A stretch of 64,000 nucleotides of DNA from Oscillospiraceae bacterium (GTDB taxonomy: Bacteria; Bacillota; Clostridia; Oscillospirales; Acutalibacteraceae), in the NCBI GenBank assembly GCA_015066565.1, contig SVOB01000002.1:1-64000 (forward strand). Direction: 5' to 3'. The notes beneath the pieces are model-generated. The model was not told the DNA's origin, searched no databases, and worked only from the letters and a program-made list of their open reading frames with translations. The first letter of the stretch is position 1. Each line of letters opens with the position of its first letter. The position numbers and the translations under genes were made by a program. Shown piece by piece: positions 42,074-51,115 of the stretch.

Positions 42074-42727
42074 ATGGATTACAAGGCTAAGGTTGTAAAC
42101 GATACGTCGGATTTTATTGTGCTTGCGGAGTATATTCCGAGCGTTATTCAGGAAATCCGCTACTATTCGACATACAATTTCATAGGCGACCGGATTGACG
42201 GCTATGAGCAACCAGTAGCGCTTATTACAAAAGAGGCGGCGAGGGCTCTTAAAGCGGTCAGCAATCAGGCTGCGGCTATGGGTTACAGACTGAAGATTTT
42301 TGACGCCTACCGACCCGCCTGCGCCGTAAGGCATTTCGGTATGTGGAGTATTGAGGACCTTGACCTGAGGATGAAGCCGTTTTTCTATCCCGACCTCAAT
42401 AAGCACGAGCTTTTTGAAAAGGGCTATATTGCGGGCAAGTCAAGTCACAGCAGGGGAAGTACGGTAGACCTTACGCTTTTTGATATGAGCACGGGGCGCG
42501 AGGTCGATATGGGAAGTCCCTTTGACTTTTTCAGCGAGGTTTCCCATCCCGATTATGAAGGCGTTACCCGTGAGCAGTATGAAAACAGGATGTTGCTTCG
42601 CGATTTAATGGTAAGAAACGGCTTTGAGCCTATTGACTGCGAGTGGTGGCATTTCACCTTAAAGGACGAGCCGTTCCCCGATACTTATTTTGAATTTCCC
42701 GTTTCGGCGGAAATACTTAAAAAATAA
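42074..42727 (+). CDS. D-alanyl-D-alanine dipeptidase (VanX family, M15D)
   Basis: The 217-residue zinc dipeptidase has the VanX ligands 'SSHSRGSTVDLTL' (His and Asp) and 'DCEWWHF' (Glu and His), plus 'FDAYRPACAVRHF' with the conserved Arg. It hydrolyses D-Ala-D-Ala. No vanH, vanA-type ligase or vanRS genes lie nearby, so this is probably a housekeeping peptidase for cell-wall turnover, not a vancomycin-resistance gene. No signal peptide is present. GAGGAA precedes the ATG. Confidence 0.92.
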   Translation: MDYKAKVVNDTSDFIVLAEYIPSVIQEIRYYSTYNFIGDRIDGYEQPVALITKEAARALKAVSNQAAAMGYRLKIFDAYRPACAVRHFGMWSIEDLDLRMKPFFYPDLNKHELFEKGYIAGKSSHSRGSTVDLTLFDMSTGREVDMGSPFDFFSEVSHPDYEGVTREQYENRMLLRDLMVRNGFEPIDCEWWHFTLKDEPFPDTYFEFPVSAEILKK

Positions 42728-42750
42728 TTTCAGAAACCGAGGTAATACGG

Positions 42751-43392
42751 ATGAAAAAGACAGACGATAAAGAGAGAAAGCTCTCAAAGGCGGAACAGAA
42801 ACGCCTTGAAAATTTTGAAATAACAAAGAACGGGCTGATTGAGCAGGGCTACGAAATGAAGGAGCATACGTTAGGCTTGCTTTACGCCAATATTATGGCT
42901 GTTGTCGTCTCGCTTCCGTTCTTTTTGCCTGTAATAGTTATCTATGCGCTCGTTCAAGACAGCGGATGGTGGTTTCATCTGGGCTTAAAAGACCTTATCC
43001 TTTTCGTTGTCTTTGATGTTCTTCTCATTGTTGCCCACGAAGCCGTTCACGGTATCGCCTGGTCGATATTCTGTAAAAACGGGTTTAAAAGCATTGAGTT
43101 CGGAATTATGGCTGAAATGTGCACCCCTTATTGCAACTGCTCTGAGCCTTTAAAGAAAAACCAGTATATTTTCGGCTCTCTTGCTCCGCTTGTCGTTGTC
43201 GGTATTGTTCCGTCGGTAATTGCGATTATTACGGGCTGGTACTGGCTTCTTCTCGTCGGCGTTGTTATGATTATGGGCGCAGGCGGAGATATCATTATCA
43301 CCTTCAGAATGTTAAAATACAAAACCGAAAAGCAGGACGTTATATTTTATGACCATCCTACAAAATGCGGTTTCGTTACCTTTGAAAGATAA
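42751..43392 (+). CDS. DUF3267 membrane protein (putative zinc metalloprotease)
   Basis: The 213-residue protein has a charged N-terminus and about four membrane segments (near 44-66, 77-95, 143-163 and 165-185). 'LLIVAHEAVHGIAW' supplies an HExxH zinc motif inside a membrane region, typical of DUF3267 proteins and reminiscent of site-2-type proteases. The conserved 'CTPYCNCSEPLKK' Cys cluster is notable. Substrate unknown. A CGAGGT site precedes the ATG; it lies 23 bases after the VanX gene. Confidence 0.8.
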   Translation: MKKTDDKERKLSKAEQKRLENFEITKNGLIEQGYEMKEHTLGLLYANIMAVVVSLPFFLPVIVIYALVQDSGWWFHLGLKDLILFVVFDVLLIVAHEAVHGIAWSIFCKNGFKSIEFGIMAEMCTPYCNCSEPLKKNQYIFGSLAPLVVVGIVPSVIAIITGWYWLLLVGVVMIMGAGGDIIITFRMLKYKTEKQDVIFYDHPTKCGFVTFER

Positions 43393-43427
43393 ATTATTCA
43401 CGGCACAGCTAAAAAGGAGGAATGAAA

Positions 43428-44348
43428 ATGTATTACCTGATTAAGAGCACCCTTACGGAATGTACTCTTGAGGATTGCAGGACAAAGGGCGGTCAGTATG
43501 TTGCGATTCTAACCCCTGAGGAGTGGGTAAGTCAGCGCGACATATTTGAAATGGGTATCGACCTTGAAATTGACGCTTTGGAGGTTCATAACACCAAAGC
43601 CGAGGTCAACTATGACTCGCTGACAGGTACTTTTTCAATCCCCGACAGGCGTGACGTAACGGGCGAGGACTATAAATTCGCCTTTGCGCTTGACGAAAAG
43701 GGAATTGTTTTTATTGATTCAAGCGGAAGGGCGCAGAAGATTGTTAACAGGGTCAAGAATACTAAAAAATGGCGTATGCCGTCTCTCGAAAGATTTATGT
43801 ACGATTTTCTTGAACAGATTATTCACGGCGACCAGCCGTTGCTTGAAAAATATGAAAAGGAGCTTGTCGCCCTTGAGGACAGAATTGTCGACGGCGACGA
43901 CGAGGAGGAAATTCTCAACCGCGTCAACGAAATCCGAGGCGACGTAAGAGAGCTTCGCACCCATTATGAACAGCTTATTGACTTCGGTCAGGAGCTTGAG
44001 GAAAACGAAAATAATTTCTTCAAGGAACAGAACGAGCGTTATTTCAGGCTTTTTATCAATAAGGCGACAAGACTTCAGGATATGGCTTCCTCGCTTCGTG
44101 ATTATACCGTTCAGATAAGGGACTTGCAGAAAACTCAGCTCGACGTTAAGCAAAACCGTATTATGACGATTCTTACAGTCGTCACAACGATTTTTATGCC
44201 GCTTACCCTTATAGTAGGCTGGTACGGAATGAATTTCAGATATATGCCCGAGCTTAACTGGAAGCTCGGTTACCCGGTCGTAATTGCCGTCAGCCTTTTA
44301 ATCGGCGTCGGCGGACTGATTTACTTTAAAAAGAAAAGGTGGCTTTGA
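43428..44348 (+). CDS. corA: CorA-like divalent cation transporter
   Basis: The protein of about 306 residues has a long cytoplasmic N-terminal domain, a coiled stretch ('EKELVALEDRIVDGDDEEEI', 'RELRTHYEQLIDFGQELEEN') and two C-terminal membrane helices flanking the GMN signature ('WYGMNFRYMPEL'). It carries Mg2+ or related ions. ATG 43428 is preferred over 43422 because it is better spaced from AAAGGAGG. It ends one base before metF, so it leads the methionine operon transcript. Confidence 0.92.
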   Translation: MYYLIKSTLTECTLEDCRTKGGQYVAILTPEEWVSQRDIFEMGIDLEIDALEVHNTKAEVNYDSLTGTFSIPDRRDVTGEDYKFAFALDEKGIVFIDSSGRAQKIVNRVKNTKKWRMPSLERFMYDFLEQIIHGDQPLLEKYEKELVALEDRIVDGDDEEEILNRVNEIRGDVRELRTHYEQLIDFGQELEENENNFFKEQNERYFRLFINKATRLQDMASSLRDYTVQIRDLQKTQLDVKQNRIMTILTVVTTIFMPLTLIVGWYGMNFRYMPELNWKLGYPVVIAVSLLIGVGGLIYFKKKRWL

Positions 44349-44349
44349 T

Positions 44350-45192
44350 ATGAGAATATCCGATATCTTCAGCGCTAAGACCCCTGTTTCATTCGAGATT
44401 TTTCCCCCTAAAGGCGATTTGAGCGTAGACTCGCTTCGCGACACTCTTTCCGCGTTAAAACAGCTTAATCCCGATTATATTTCCGTAACCTATTCGGCGG
44501 GCGGAACGGGCAACAGCGAAAAGACGGTTGAGCTCGCTTCGGTTGTAAAAAACGAATTCGGAATTGAGGCTATGGCTCACCTTACCTGTATTAATTCCGA
44601 TAAAGAGCGCGTGCGTCAGGCTGTTTCAAAAATCAGGGACAACGGCATTGAAAATGTTCTTGCCTTAAGAGGCGATATAATTGAGGGAAACACCCCGACC
44701 GATTTTAAAACAGCGGCTGACCTTATTGAAGAAATTAAAAATGAGCCGCTTTGTATCGGCGCCGCCTGTTATCCCGAGGGACACGTTACCTGCGAAAGCG
44801 TAGAGAAGGATATTGAATATCTTAAAGCCAAGCAGGACAAGGGCGCTTCGTTCTTTGTAAGTCAGCTGTTCTTTGAAAACAGAGCCTTTTACGAGTTTAT
44901 TGAAAAGGCGAAAAAGGCGGGTATTTCCGTTCCCGTAACGGCGGGTATTATGCCTATGCTCTCTAAAGCTCAGGTCAGCCGTATGATTTTTATGTGCGGC
45001 GCTTCTCTCCCGAGCGAGATTATAAGAATACTTAATAAATATGAATCTGACGCCGAAAGTCTTAAAATGGCGGGTATTGAATACGCCGCAAAGCAGGCGA
45101 ACGACCTTATTGAAAACGGCGTTGACGGAATTCACCTTTATACTATGAATAAGCCCGAAATCGCTATGGGCATTATGGAAAGAATTAAATGA
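44350..45192 (+). CDS. metF: Methylenetetrahydrofolate reductase
   Basis: The 280-residue flavoenzyme reduces 5,10-methylene-THF to 5-methyl-THF, the methyl donor for MetH. It has 'PVSFEIFPPKGD' at the N-terminus, 'LRGDIIEGNTPTDF', 'GAACYPEGHV' and 'GASFFVSQLFFENRAFYEFI' with the family's substrate-binding pattern. It starts almost on the CorA stop and overlaps the next gene by four bases (ATGA), in an operon with the MetH reactivation domain and MetH itself. Confidence 0.96.
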   Translation: MRISDIFSAKTPVSFEIFPPKGDLSVDSLRDTLSALKQLNPDYISVTYSAGGTGNSEKTVELASVVKNEFGIEAMAHLTCINSDKERVRQAVSKIRDNGIENVLALRGDIIEGNTPTDFKTAADLIEEIKNEPLCIGAACYPEGHVTCESVEKDIEYLKAKQDKGASFFVSQLFFENRAFYEFIEKAKKAGISVPVTAGIMPMLSKAQVSRMIFMCGASLPSEIIRILNKYESDAESLKMAGIEYAAKQANDLIENGVDGIHLYTMNKPEIAMGIMERIK

Positions 45193-45794
45193 TAAAGCTT
45201 GACGGCAATAAAAAAGAGGCGCTTCGCTATCTCGGTTATTTCGGAAAGGGAAATGCGGACGAAATTGACGAAAGGCTCGACCTCGCCATGAGGGAGGGCT
45301 TAAGGCTTGCTGCGCCGAGAAGCGTTTACCTCATTTTTGACACCGAAAAAACCGAAAAAGGGCTTTTGCTTAAAAATACCGACCTTTTTCTTGAGGGAAA
45401 AAATATCAATTCCCATCTGGACGGGGCTTGTAAATGCGCCGTGATGGCTGTAACTGTCGGCGCGGGGATTGAAAGTGTAATTAACCGCTATGAAAAAAGT
45501 GGAGAAATGTCAAAAGCGCTTTTGCTCGATTGCGTTGCGACGGCTCTTGTTGAAGAAACGGCGGATAAGGTCAACGGTGAAATTGAAAAAATTGCCGAAA
45601 ACGAGGGCTTTTACTGTAAAACCCGCTTCAGCCCCGGCTACGGTGATTTTCCGCTTGAAACCCAGAAAAAGATTTTTCGGCTTTTAAACTGCGAAACGCG
45701 TATAGGCGTAACGCTAAGCGACACCTGCCTTATGTCGCCGAGAAAAAGCGTTACCGCCGTAATCGGATTTTTTAAAAAGGAGGGGAAGGAATGA
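45189..45794 (+). CDS. Stand-alone MetH activation-domain-like protein
   Basis: The 201-residue protein resembles the SAM-binding reactivation domain normally found at the C-terminus of MetH: 'CAVMAVTVGAGIESVINRYE', 'FYCKTRFSPGYGDFPLETQ' (RxSPGYGD motif) and 'LSDTCLMSPRKSVTAVIGF'. It presumably helps reductive methylation of oxidised cobalamin on the separately encoded MetH. The gene is fused by overlaps to metF and metH, which supports the shared function. Confidence 0.9.
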   Translation: MIKLDGNKKEALRYLGYFGKGNADEIDERLDLAMREGLRLAAPRSVYLIFDTEKTEKGLLLKNTDLFLEGKNINSHLDGACKCAVMAVTVGAGIESVINRYEKSGEMSKALLLDCVATALVEETADKVNGEIEKIAENEGFYCKTRFSPGYGDFPLETQKKIFRLLNCETRIGVTLSDTCLMSPRKSVTAVIGFFKKEGKE

Positions 45795-48142
45795 ACTTTG
45801 AAAATGAATTTCTGCTCTTTGACGGCGGCTTCGGAACGATGCTCCAGAAAAGAGGGCTTAAAACGGGCGAACAACCCGATATGCTTAATCTTACCAATCC
45901 CTCGCTCGTAAAGGAAATCCATAGGGAATATCTTGAAGCGGGCGCCGACGTTATAACGGCGAACACCTTTTCTTCAAACAGACGAAAGCTGCCCGAAAAC
46001 GTCACTCCCGACGAGGTTATTTCGGCGGCTGTAAGAAACGCAAGGGAAGCGGGCGCAAAAACGGTTGCGCTTGATATAAGTCAGACGGGCGTTCTTTTAG
46101 AGCCTGTCGGAACGCTTTCCTTTGACGAGGCTTACGATATTTTCAAAGAGCAGGTCGTTGCCGGCGTTAAGCACGGCGCAGACCTGATACTGATTGAAAC
46201 AATTTCGGATTTGCTCGAGGCGAAGGCGGCTCTTCTTGCCGCTAAGGAAAATTCGTCGCTTCCCGTGCTTGTTTCAATGACTCTCGGCGAGGACGGCAGA
46301 ACGTTTTTGGGCGCTGACCCGAAAACAATTGCGCTGACTCTTTCTTCTCTCGGCGCAGACGCCGTCGGGCTTAACTGCTCGTTAGGGCCTGAGGAAATGC
46401 TCCCGTTTGTTAAAGAGATTACCGAGTATTCAAGAGTTCCCGTTATAGTCCAGCCTAACGCGGGAATGCCGAAATACGAAAACGGCGAAACCGTTTATAC
46501 GGTCACGGTTGAAAAATTCGTTTCGGCTATGGAAAAAATGCTCGATATGGGCGTTACGGTTATAGGCGGGTGCTGCGGAACAACTCCCGAATTCACAAGG
46601 GCGTTGAGAAAGCTTATTTCTTCAAGAAAGCCTGTCAAGAGGAATTTCAAGCCCGTTACCGCCGTAACAAGCGCTCAGCAGTCGGTTATTCTTGAAAACA
46701 GTATTGCCGTTATAGGCGAGAGGATTAACCCGACGGGCAAGAAGAAACTAAAGGAAGCGCTTATTAACAGCGATTTTGAATATATAATCAGCGAAGCGAT
46801 TAACCAGACCGACAGCGGCGCTGACCTGCTTGACGTCAACGCAGGTCTTCCCGAAATAGACGAGGAAAAAACGCTTAAGGAGCTTATTACGCTTATCCAG
46901 TCGGTTACCTCGCTTCCGCTTCAGATTGACTCTTCAAGTCCCGAAGCGCTTGAAAAAGCCTGCAGGGTTTATTGCGGAAAACCGATTATAAATTCAGTAA
47001 ACGCGAAAAAAGAAAGTCTTGAAGCGATTTTGTCGATAGCTAAAAAATACGGCGCTTCGGTTGTCGGGCTGACCCTTGACGAAAACGGAATTCCCGATAC
47101 GGCTGAAGAAAGGTTCGCCCTTGCCGAAAAAATCCTTTCTTCCGCAAAGGAATACGGCATACCGAAGCAGGACGTTTTAATCGACTCGCTTGTGCTGACC
47201 GCTTCGACAAATCAGAAGGCGGTAATGCAGACGCTTGAAACGATTAAGCTTGTTAAATCAAGGCTTGGCTTGAAAACCGTTCTCGGCGTTTCAAACGTTT
47301 CGTTCGGGCTTCCCGACAGGGAATTGGTCAATTCGACTTTCCTTGCCTGCGCTTTCGGCGCGGGACTTGATATGCCGATTTTAAATCCTCTGTCACAGCG
47401 CTATATGGACGTTGTAAATACGTTCAGGGTGTTAAATGCCGAGGATGAGGGCGCAAAGAAGTTTATTGAAAAATACGCAAACATTACGCCCGTTCGGGAA
47501 AACAGGGTAACCGTTCCGCTGAATGACTTTGAGTCGATTGTTATGTCGGGAAAGAAAAACGAAGCGGCTCTTTTCACGAAAGAAAAGCTTAAAACTCTTT
47601 CACCCGTTGAAATAATCAATAAGTATTTCGTCCCTGCGCTTGACAAGGTCGGCGAAAAATACGAAAAGGGCGAGTTTTTCCTGCCCCAGTTAATGTCGGG
47701 AGCCGAAACGGTAAAAGCGGGCTTCGACGTTATAAAGAACAGTTGCCCTGCGGAGCAGTCGGGCAATAAGGGCGAAATTCTTCTCGCTACGGTTAAGGGC
47801 GATATTCACGACATAGGAAAAAATATTGTCAAAATGCTTCTTGAAAACTACGGCTTCAAGGTTCTTGACCTCGGAAAAGACGTTGAAATTGAAGATGTTG
47901 TTTCCGCCGTTAAGGAGCATAACATAAAGCTGGTCGGTCTTTCGGCGCTGATGACGACCACCGTTAAAAATATGGAAAAAACAATTCAGGCGCTGAAAAA
48001 AGAGACCCCCGACTGTAAGGTTATGGTCGGCGGCGCAGTTCTCAATAGCGACTATGCAAATCAGGTCGGCGCCGATTTCTATTCAAAGGACGCGGCAGGC
48101 TCTGTAAAGGTCGCTGAGGAATTTTTTAAAAACAGTTATTAA
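45791..48142 (+). CDS. metH: Cobalamin-dependent methionine synthase (without activation domain)
   Basis: The 783-residue enzyme transfers methyl from 5-methyl-THF to homocysteine. It has a homocysteine domain (about 1-290) with the zinc Cys in 'GLNCSLGP' and 'GGCCGTTP', a pterin-binding domain (about 305-560; 'VIGERINPTGKKKLKEAL', 'DLLDVNAGLPE'), a helical cap (about 575-650) and a B12-binding domain with 'DIHDIGKN' at 671-678, whose His673 is the cobalt ligand. The usual C-terminal activation domain is missing and is supplied by the preceding gene. No cobalamin riboswitch was seen upstream. Confidence 0.97.
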   Translation: MNFENEFLLFDGGFGTMLQKRGLKTGEQPDMLNLTNPSLVKEIHREYLEAGADVITANTFSSNRRKLPENVTPDEVISAAVRNAREAGAKTVALDISQTGVLLEPVGTLSFDEAYDIFKEQVVAGVKHGADLILIETISDLLEAKAALLAAKENSSLPVLVSMTLGEDGRTFLGADPKTIALTLSSLGADAVGLNCSLGPEEMLPFVKEITEYSRVPVIVQPNAGMPKYENGETVYTVTVEKFVSAMEKMLDMGVTVIGGCCGTTPEFTRALRKLISSRKPVKRNFKPVTAVTSAQQSVILENSIAVIGERINPTGKKKLKEALINSDFEYIISEAINQTDSGADLLDVNAGLPEIDEEKTLKELITLIQSVTSLPLQIDSSSPEALEKACRVYCGKPIINSVNAKKESLEAILSIAKKYGASVVGLTLDENGIPDTAEERFALAEKILSSAKEYGIPKQDVLIDSLVLTASTNQKAVMQTLETIKLVKSRLGLKTVLGVSNVSFGLPDRELVNSTFLACAFGAGLDMPILNPLSQRYMDVVNTFRVLNAEDEGAKKFIEKYANITPVRENRVTVPLNDFESIVMSGKKNEAALFTKEKLKTLSPVEIINKYFVPALDKVGEKYEKGEFFLPQLMSGAETVKAGFDVIKNSCPAEQSGNKGEILLATVKGDIHDIGKNIVKMLLENYGFKVLDLGKDVEIEDVVSAVKEHNIKLVGLSALMTTTVKNMEKTIQALKKETPDCKVMVGGAVLNSDYANQVGADFYSKDAAGSVKVAEEFFKNSY

Positions 48143-48160
48143 TTTTCGGAGGAATTATAT

Positions 48161-49558
48161 ATGAGAGACGTAGTTATTATCGGCGCAGGCCCGTCGGGCA
48201 TTTTCACTGCGGTTGAGATGATAAGAAAGGGTGTTAAAAAGGATATCCTTATTGTTGAAAAGGGTCAGCCTGTTGAAAAAAGAGCCTGCCCGAAGAGTAA
48301 GACAAAGAAATGTATGAATTGTCAGCCCTATTGTCATATTACAACGGGCTTTTCGGGCGCAGGCGCATTTTCGGACGGTAAGCTTTCGTTAAGCTATGAG
48401 GTCGGCGGCGATTTGCCGTCGCTTATCGGCGAGGATTTCGCTCAGGAGCTTATTGATTATACCGATAAAATCTATCTTGAATTCGGCGCTGACACCCACG
48501 TTGAGGGCGTAGGTAACGACGAAGAGGTTAAACAAATCAGAAAACGCGCTATTCAGGCGGGACTTAAGCTCGTTGACTGTCCGATAAGACATCTCGGAAC
48601 GGAAAAAGCCCAGAAGCTTTATTACGATATTGAACAGTATCTTCTCAATAACGGCGTTGAAATAGTTTTCGGTTATGAGTGCGTCGATATTATTCTTGAA
48701 AACGGCGTCTGCAAGGGCGTAAGAATTAAAAAGGGCGACGACGAGCAGGAAATTCTTTCAAAACGCACGATTTTTGCCACGGGCAGAAGGGGTGCAGACT
48801 GGCTTGAAAAAATCTGCGCTGAATACAATATTGCCCATCAGCCCGGCACGGTTGATATCGGCGTTCGCGTCGAGGTAAGAAACGAGATTATGGAAAAGGT
48901 CAATAAGGTGCTTTACGAGTCAAAGCTCGTCGGCTACCCGAAGCCCTTTAAAAACAAGGTTCGTACCTTCTGTCAGAATCCAGGCGGCTTCGTCAGTCAG
49001 GAAAATTATGACGATAACCTTGCCGTAGTCAACGGTCATTCTTATAAGGACCTTAAATCGAATAATACTAACCTTGCTATTCTCTGCTCGCATAATTTCA
49101 ACCAGCCGTTCAATCAGCCGATTTCATACGCTCAGAAGGTCGGCGAGCTTACGAATATGCTCGGCGCGGGTCACATTCTTGTTCAGCGCTACGGCGATAT
49201 TCTTGACGGAAAGCGCACCTGGCAGAAAGAGCTTGCCCAGTCGAACTTAAAGCCGACTCTCCCCGACGCGGTTGCGGGCGATATAACAGCGGCTATGCCT
49301 TACAGAGCTATGGTGAATATCATCAACTTTATAGCGGCTGTTGACCACGTTGTTCCCGGCTTCGCCTCGACCGAAACCCTGCTTTATTCGCCCGAGCTCA
49401 AGTTCTATTCAAACAGGGTTAAGATGGACGAAAACTTCAATACCTCGGTTAAGGGACTTTACTGCTTAGGCGACTCAAGCGGTTGGACAAGAGGACTTAT
49501 GATGGCGTCAATTATGGGCGTACTTATGGGCAGGAGGATTGCCGAAGCCGATGAATAA
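48161..49558 (+). CDS. NAD(P)/FAD-dependent oxidoreductase
   Basis: The 465-residue flavoprotein has an N-terminal dinucleotide-binding motif 'VVIIGAGPSGIFTAVEM', a Cys-rich segment 'CPKSKTKKCMNCQPYC' (about residues 46-62), then 'ITTGFSGAGAFSDGKLSLS'. The C-terminal FAD motif is 'TSVKGLYCLGDSSGWTRGLM'. This is a widespread, uncharacterised FAD-dependent dehydrogenase family; the four cysteines may bind metal or an FeS cluster. It follows metH by 18 bases with a CGGAGG site and overlaps the EamA gene. Confidence 0.9.
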   Translation: MRDVVIIGAGPSGIFTAVEMIRKGVKKDILIVEKGQPVEKRACPKSKTKKCMNCQPYCHITTGFSGAGAFSDGKLSLSYEVGGDLPSLIGEDFAQELIDYTDKIYLEFGADTHVEGVGNDEEVKQIRKRAIQAGLKLVDCPIRHLGTEKAQKLYYDIEQYLLNNGVEIVFGYECVDIILENGVCKGVRIKKGDDEQEILSKRTIFATGRRGADWLEKICAEYNIAHQPGTVDIGVRVEVRNEIMEKVNKVLYESKLVGYPKPFKNKVRTFCQNPGGFVSQENYDDNLAVVNGHSYKDLKSNNTNLAILCSHNFNQPFNQPISYAQKVGELTNMLGAGHILVQRYGDILDGKRTWQKELAQSNLKPTLPDAVAGDITAAMPYRAMVNIINFIAAVDHVVPGFASTETLLYSPELKFYSNRVKMDENFNTSVKGLYCLGDSSGWTRGLMMASIMGVLMGRRIAEADE

Positions 49559-50486
49559 TGAAGTAATGCCGTCAACAAGGCGGCAACAGGCGGTCAGCTA
49601 TATTCTTCTTGTAATCGGCGCTTTTATATGGGGCTCGGCGTTCATCTTTCAGAAGAAAGGTATGGATTATATCGGACCCCTTGCCTTTAACGGAATAAGA
49701 AATCTTATGGGCTCGTTTGTTTTAATCCCGTTTATTCTTATTTCGGATAAGCGAAAGCCGAAGGAAGAGCTTGAAAAAGAAAAAAGCTCAAGAAAGCTTC
49801 TTATAAAAGCGGGCGTAATCTGCGGTGTGTTTCTTGCGGCGGCTTCGACCGTTCAGCAGTATGCGCTCAAATACACCTCAACGGGCAAGGTTGGTTTTAT
49901 TACAACGCTTTACATAATCTTTGTCCCGATTGTCGGCGTGTTCATAGGAAAGCGTTTCCGTCCTGTCCTCTGGATAAGCGCCGTTCTGGCAATAGTCGGT
50001 CTTTATGTTCTCTGCATAAAAAAAGGCGAGGGCTTCTCCCTCGTCCTCGGCGACTGGTTAGCTCTTGCCTGCGCGTTCCTTTTTGCATTCCAGATTCTCT
50101 CGCTTGATAAATTCACCCCGCTTGTCAATCCCGTAAAGCTTGCGAGTATTGAGTTTTTCGTATGCGGCGTAATCTGCTGTGTTCTTATGTTCATATTTGA
50201 AAAGCCGACTCTTTCGGCTGTACTTTCAGCTTACATTCCGCTTCTCTATGCGGGACTTCTTTCAACGGGCGTCGCCTATACGTTTCAGGCTGTTGCCCAG
50301 AAGCACGCAAATCCCGTTATGGCTTCGCTGATAATGAGCCTTGAATCGGTTTTCTGCGTTCTGACCGGCTGGGCGCTTCTCCACGAAACGCTGACGCCCA
50401 GGGAGACGGTAGGCTGTATAATAATTTTTATAGGCGTTATTATCACTCAATTGCCCGATTTAAAAAAGAAAAAGGCAACAGAATAA
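49551..50486 (+). CDS. EamA/DMT family transporter
   Basis: The protein of about 311 residues has ten membrane segments in two EamA repeats ('VIGAFIWGSAFIFQKKGMDY' and 'LLYAGLLSTGVAYTFQAVAQ', 'VMASLIMSLESVFCVLTGWA'). It is a drug/metabolite-type exporter of unknown substrate. ATG 49551 is preferred, but its ribosome-binding site GGAGG is rather far away; TTG 49539 in the same frame is an alternative. It overlaps the end of the FAD gene and closes the run that begins with corA. Confidence 0.9.
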   Translation: MNNEVMPSTRRQQAVSYILLVIGAFIWGSAFIFQKKGMDYIGPLAFNGIRNLMGSFVLIPFILISDKRKPKEELEKEKSSRKLLIKAGVICGVFLAAASTVQQYALKYTSTGKVGFITTLYIIFVPIVGVFIGKRFRPVLWISAVLAIVGLYVLCIKKGEGFSLVLGDWLALACAFLFAFQILSLDKFTPLVNPVKLASIEFFVCGVICCVLMFIFEKPTLSAVLSAYIPLLYAGLLSTGVAYTFQAVAQKHANPVMASLIMSLESVFCVLTGWALLHETLTPRETVGCIIIFIGVIITQLPDLKKKKATE

Positions 50487-50489
50487 AAA

Positions 50490-50530
50490 ATAACCCGACA
50501 GCACTTCTTGCGCTGTCGGGTTTAATTTTT
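50490..50530. terminator. Bidirectional intrinsic terminator
   Basis: AACCCGACAGC pairs with GCTGTCGGGTT around a short loop, with A and T runs on either side. It separates the EamA gene from the convergent 50537 gene. Confidence 0.85.
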
Positions 50531-50536
50531 TAATTA

Positions 50537-51112
50537 TTATGCGGTGAAATTGAACTTGTCGATTATTGCGACAACCTCTTCAACCGTTTTGTTGTAAATG
50601 CGTTTGCCGAGTTCAACGTAATCCTCGTCGTTGCTCTCGTCGTTATCGCGGTCACAGAGCTTCTTAAAGGTTTCGCCGATTGCCTGAGCCGAGGTTTCGG
50701 CCTGACGTACTGCGAGCGAATAGAAGCTGAATTCGGGACCGTCCGAGAGGTCGTCGTAAACGTCTTTCGTCTGGGAAATCTTGTCGTAGAACGAATTTAC
50801 CGCCGTGTTTGAAAGAAGGGCGGCGGGGAGTCGGTGGCTTAAGCACCACTGGGCAGAAAAAACAATAAGAATTCTAACCTGCTCCATAACGTATTCCGTA
50901 CTCGGAATCTTACCGACAGCCGAGGCAATATGACTGTTTATCTCTTCGTCATTCAAAAAGATTTCGGCAAGGTGAACGCCTAATTTTCTCGCTTTTTCGG
51001 TATTGCCGTTGGCGCGCTGACGGTTGACCTGCTCTAAAAGAAGAGCGGCCTCGTTTTTATCGTCAACAAGTGACTTGCCGAATATTTTAATGTCGCTGTC
51101 GTCGTTGAACAT
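50537..51112 (-). CDS. Hypothetical protein
   Basis: Not recognised. The 191-residue soluble protein is almost entirely helical and acidic ('KNEAALLLEQVNRQRANGNT', 'SHRLPAALLSNTAVNSFYDK', 'KRIYNKTVEEVVAIIDKF'). It starts three bases after the PHP-domain gene's stop on the same strand, so the two are co-transcribed and may work together. No signal peptide or membrane segment. Confidence 0.75.
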   Translation of the reverse strand: MFNDDSDIKIFGKSLVDDKNEAALLLEQVNRQRANGNTEKARKLGVHLAEIFLNDEEINSHIASAVGKIPSTEYVMEQVRILIVFSAQWCLSHRLPAALLSNTAVNSFYDKISQTKDVYDDLSDGPEFSFYSLAVRQAETSAQAIGETFKKLCDRDNDESNDEDYVELGKRIYNKTVEEVVAIIDKFNFTA

Positions 51113-51115
51113 CGG

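Noticed and set aside
42074-42727. Vancomycin resistance
   Set aside because: VanX-type dipeptidases are common housekeeping enzymes; no vanHA or vanRS genes lie nearby.
43393-45791. Cobalamin or SAM riboswitch for the methionine genes
   Set aside because: Genes from corA to metH abut or overlap, leaving no room, and the leader of corA shows no such structure.
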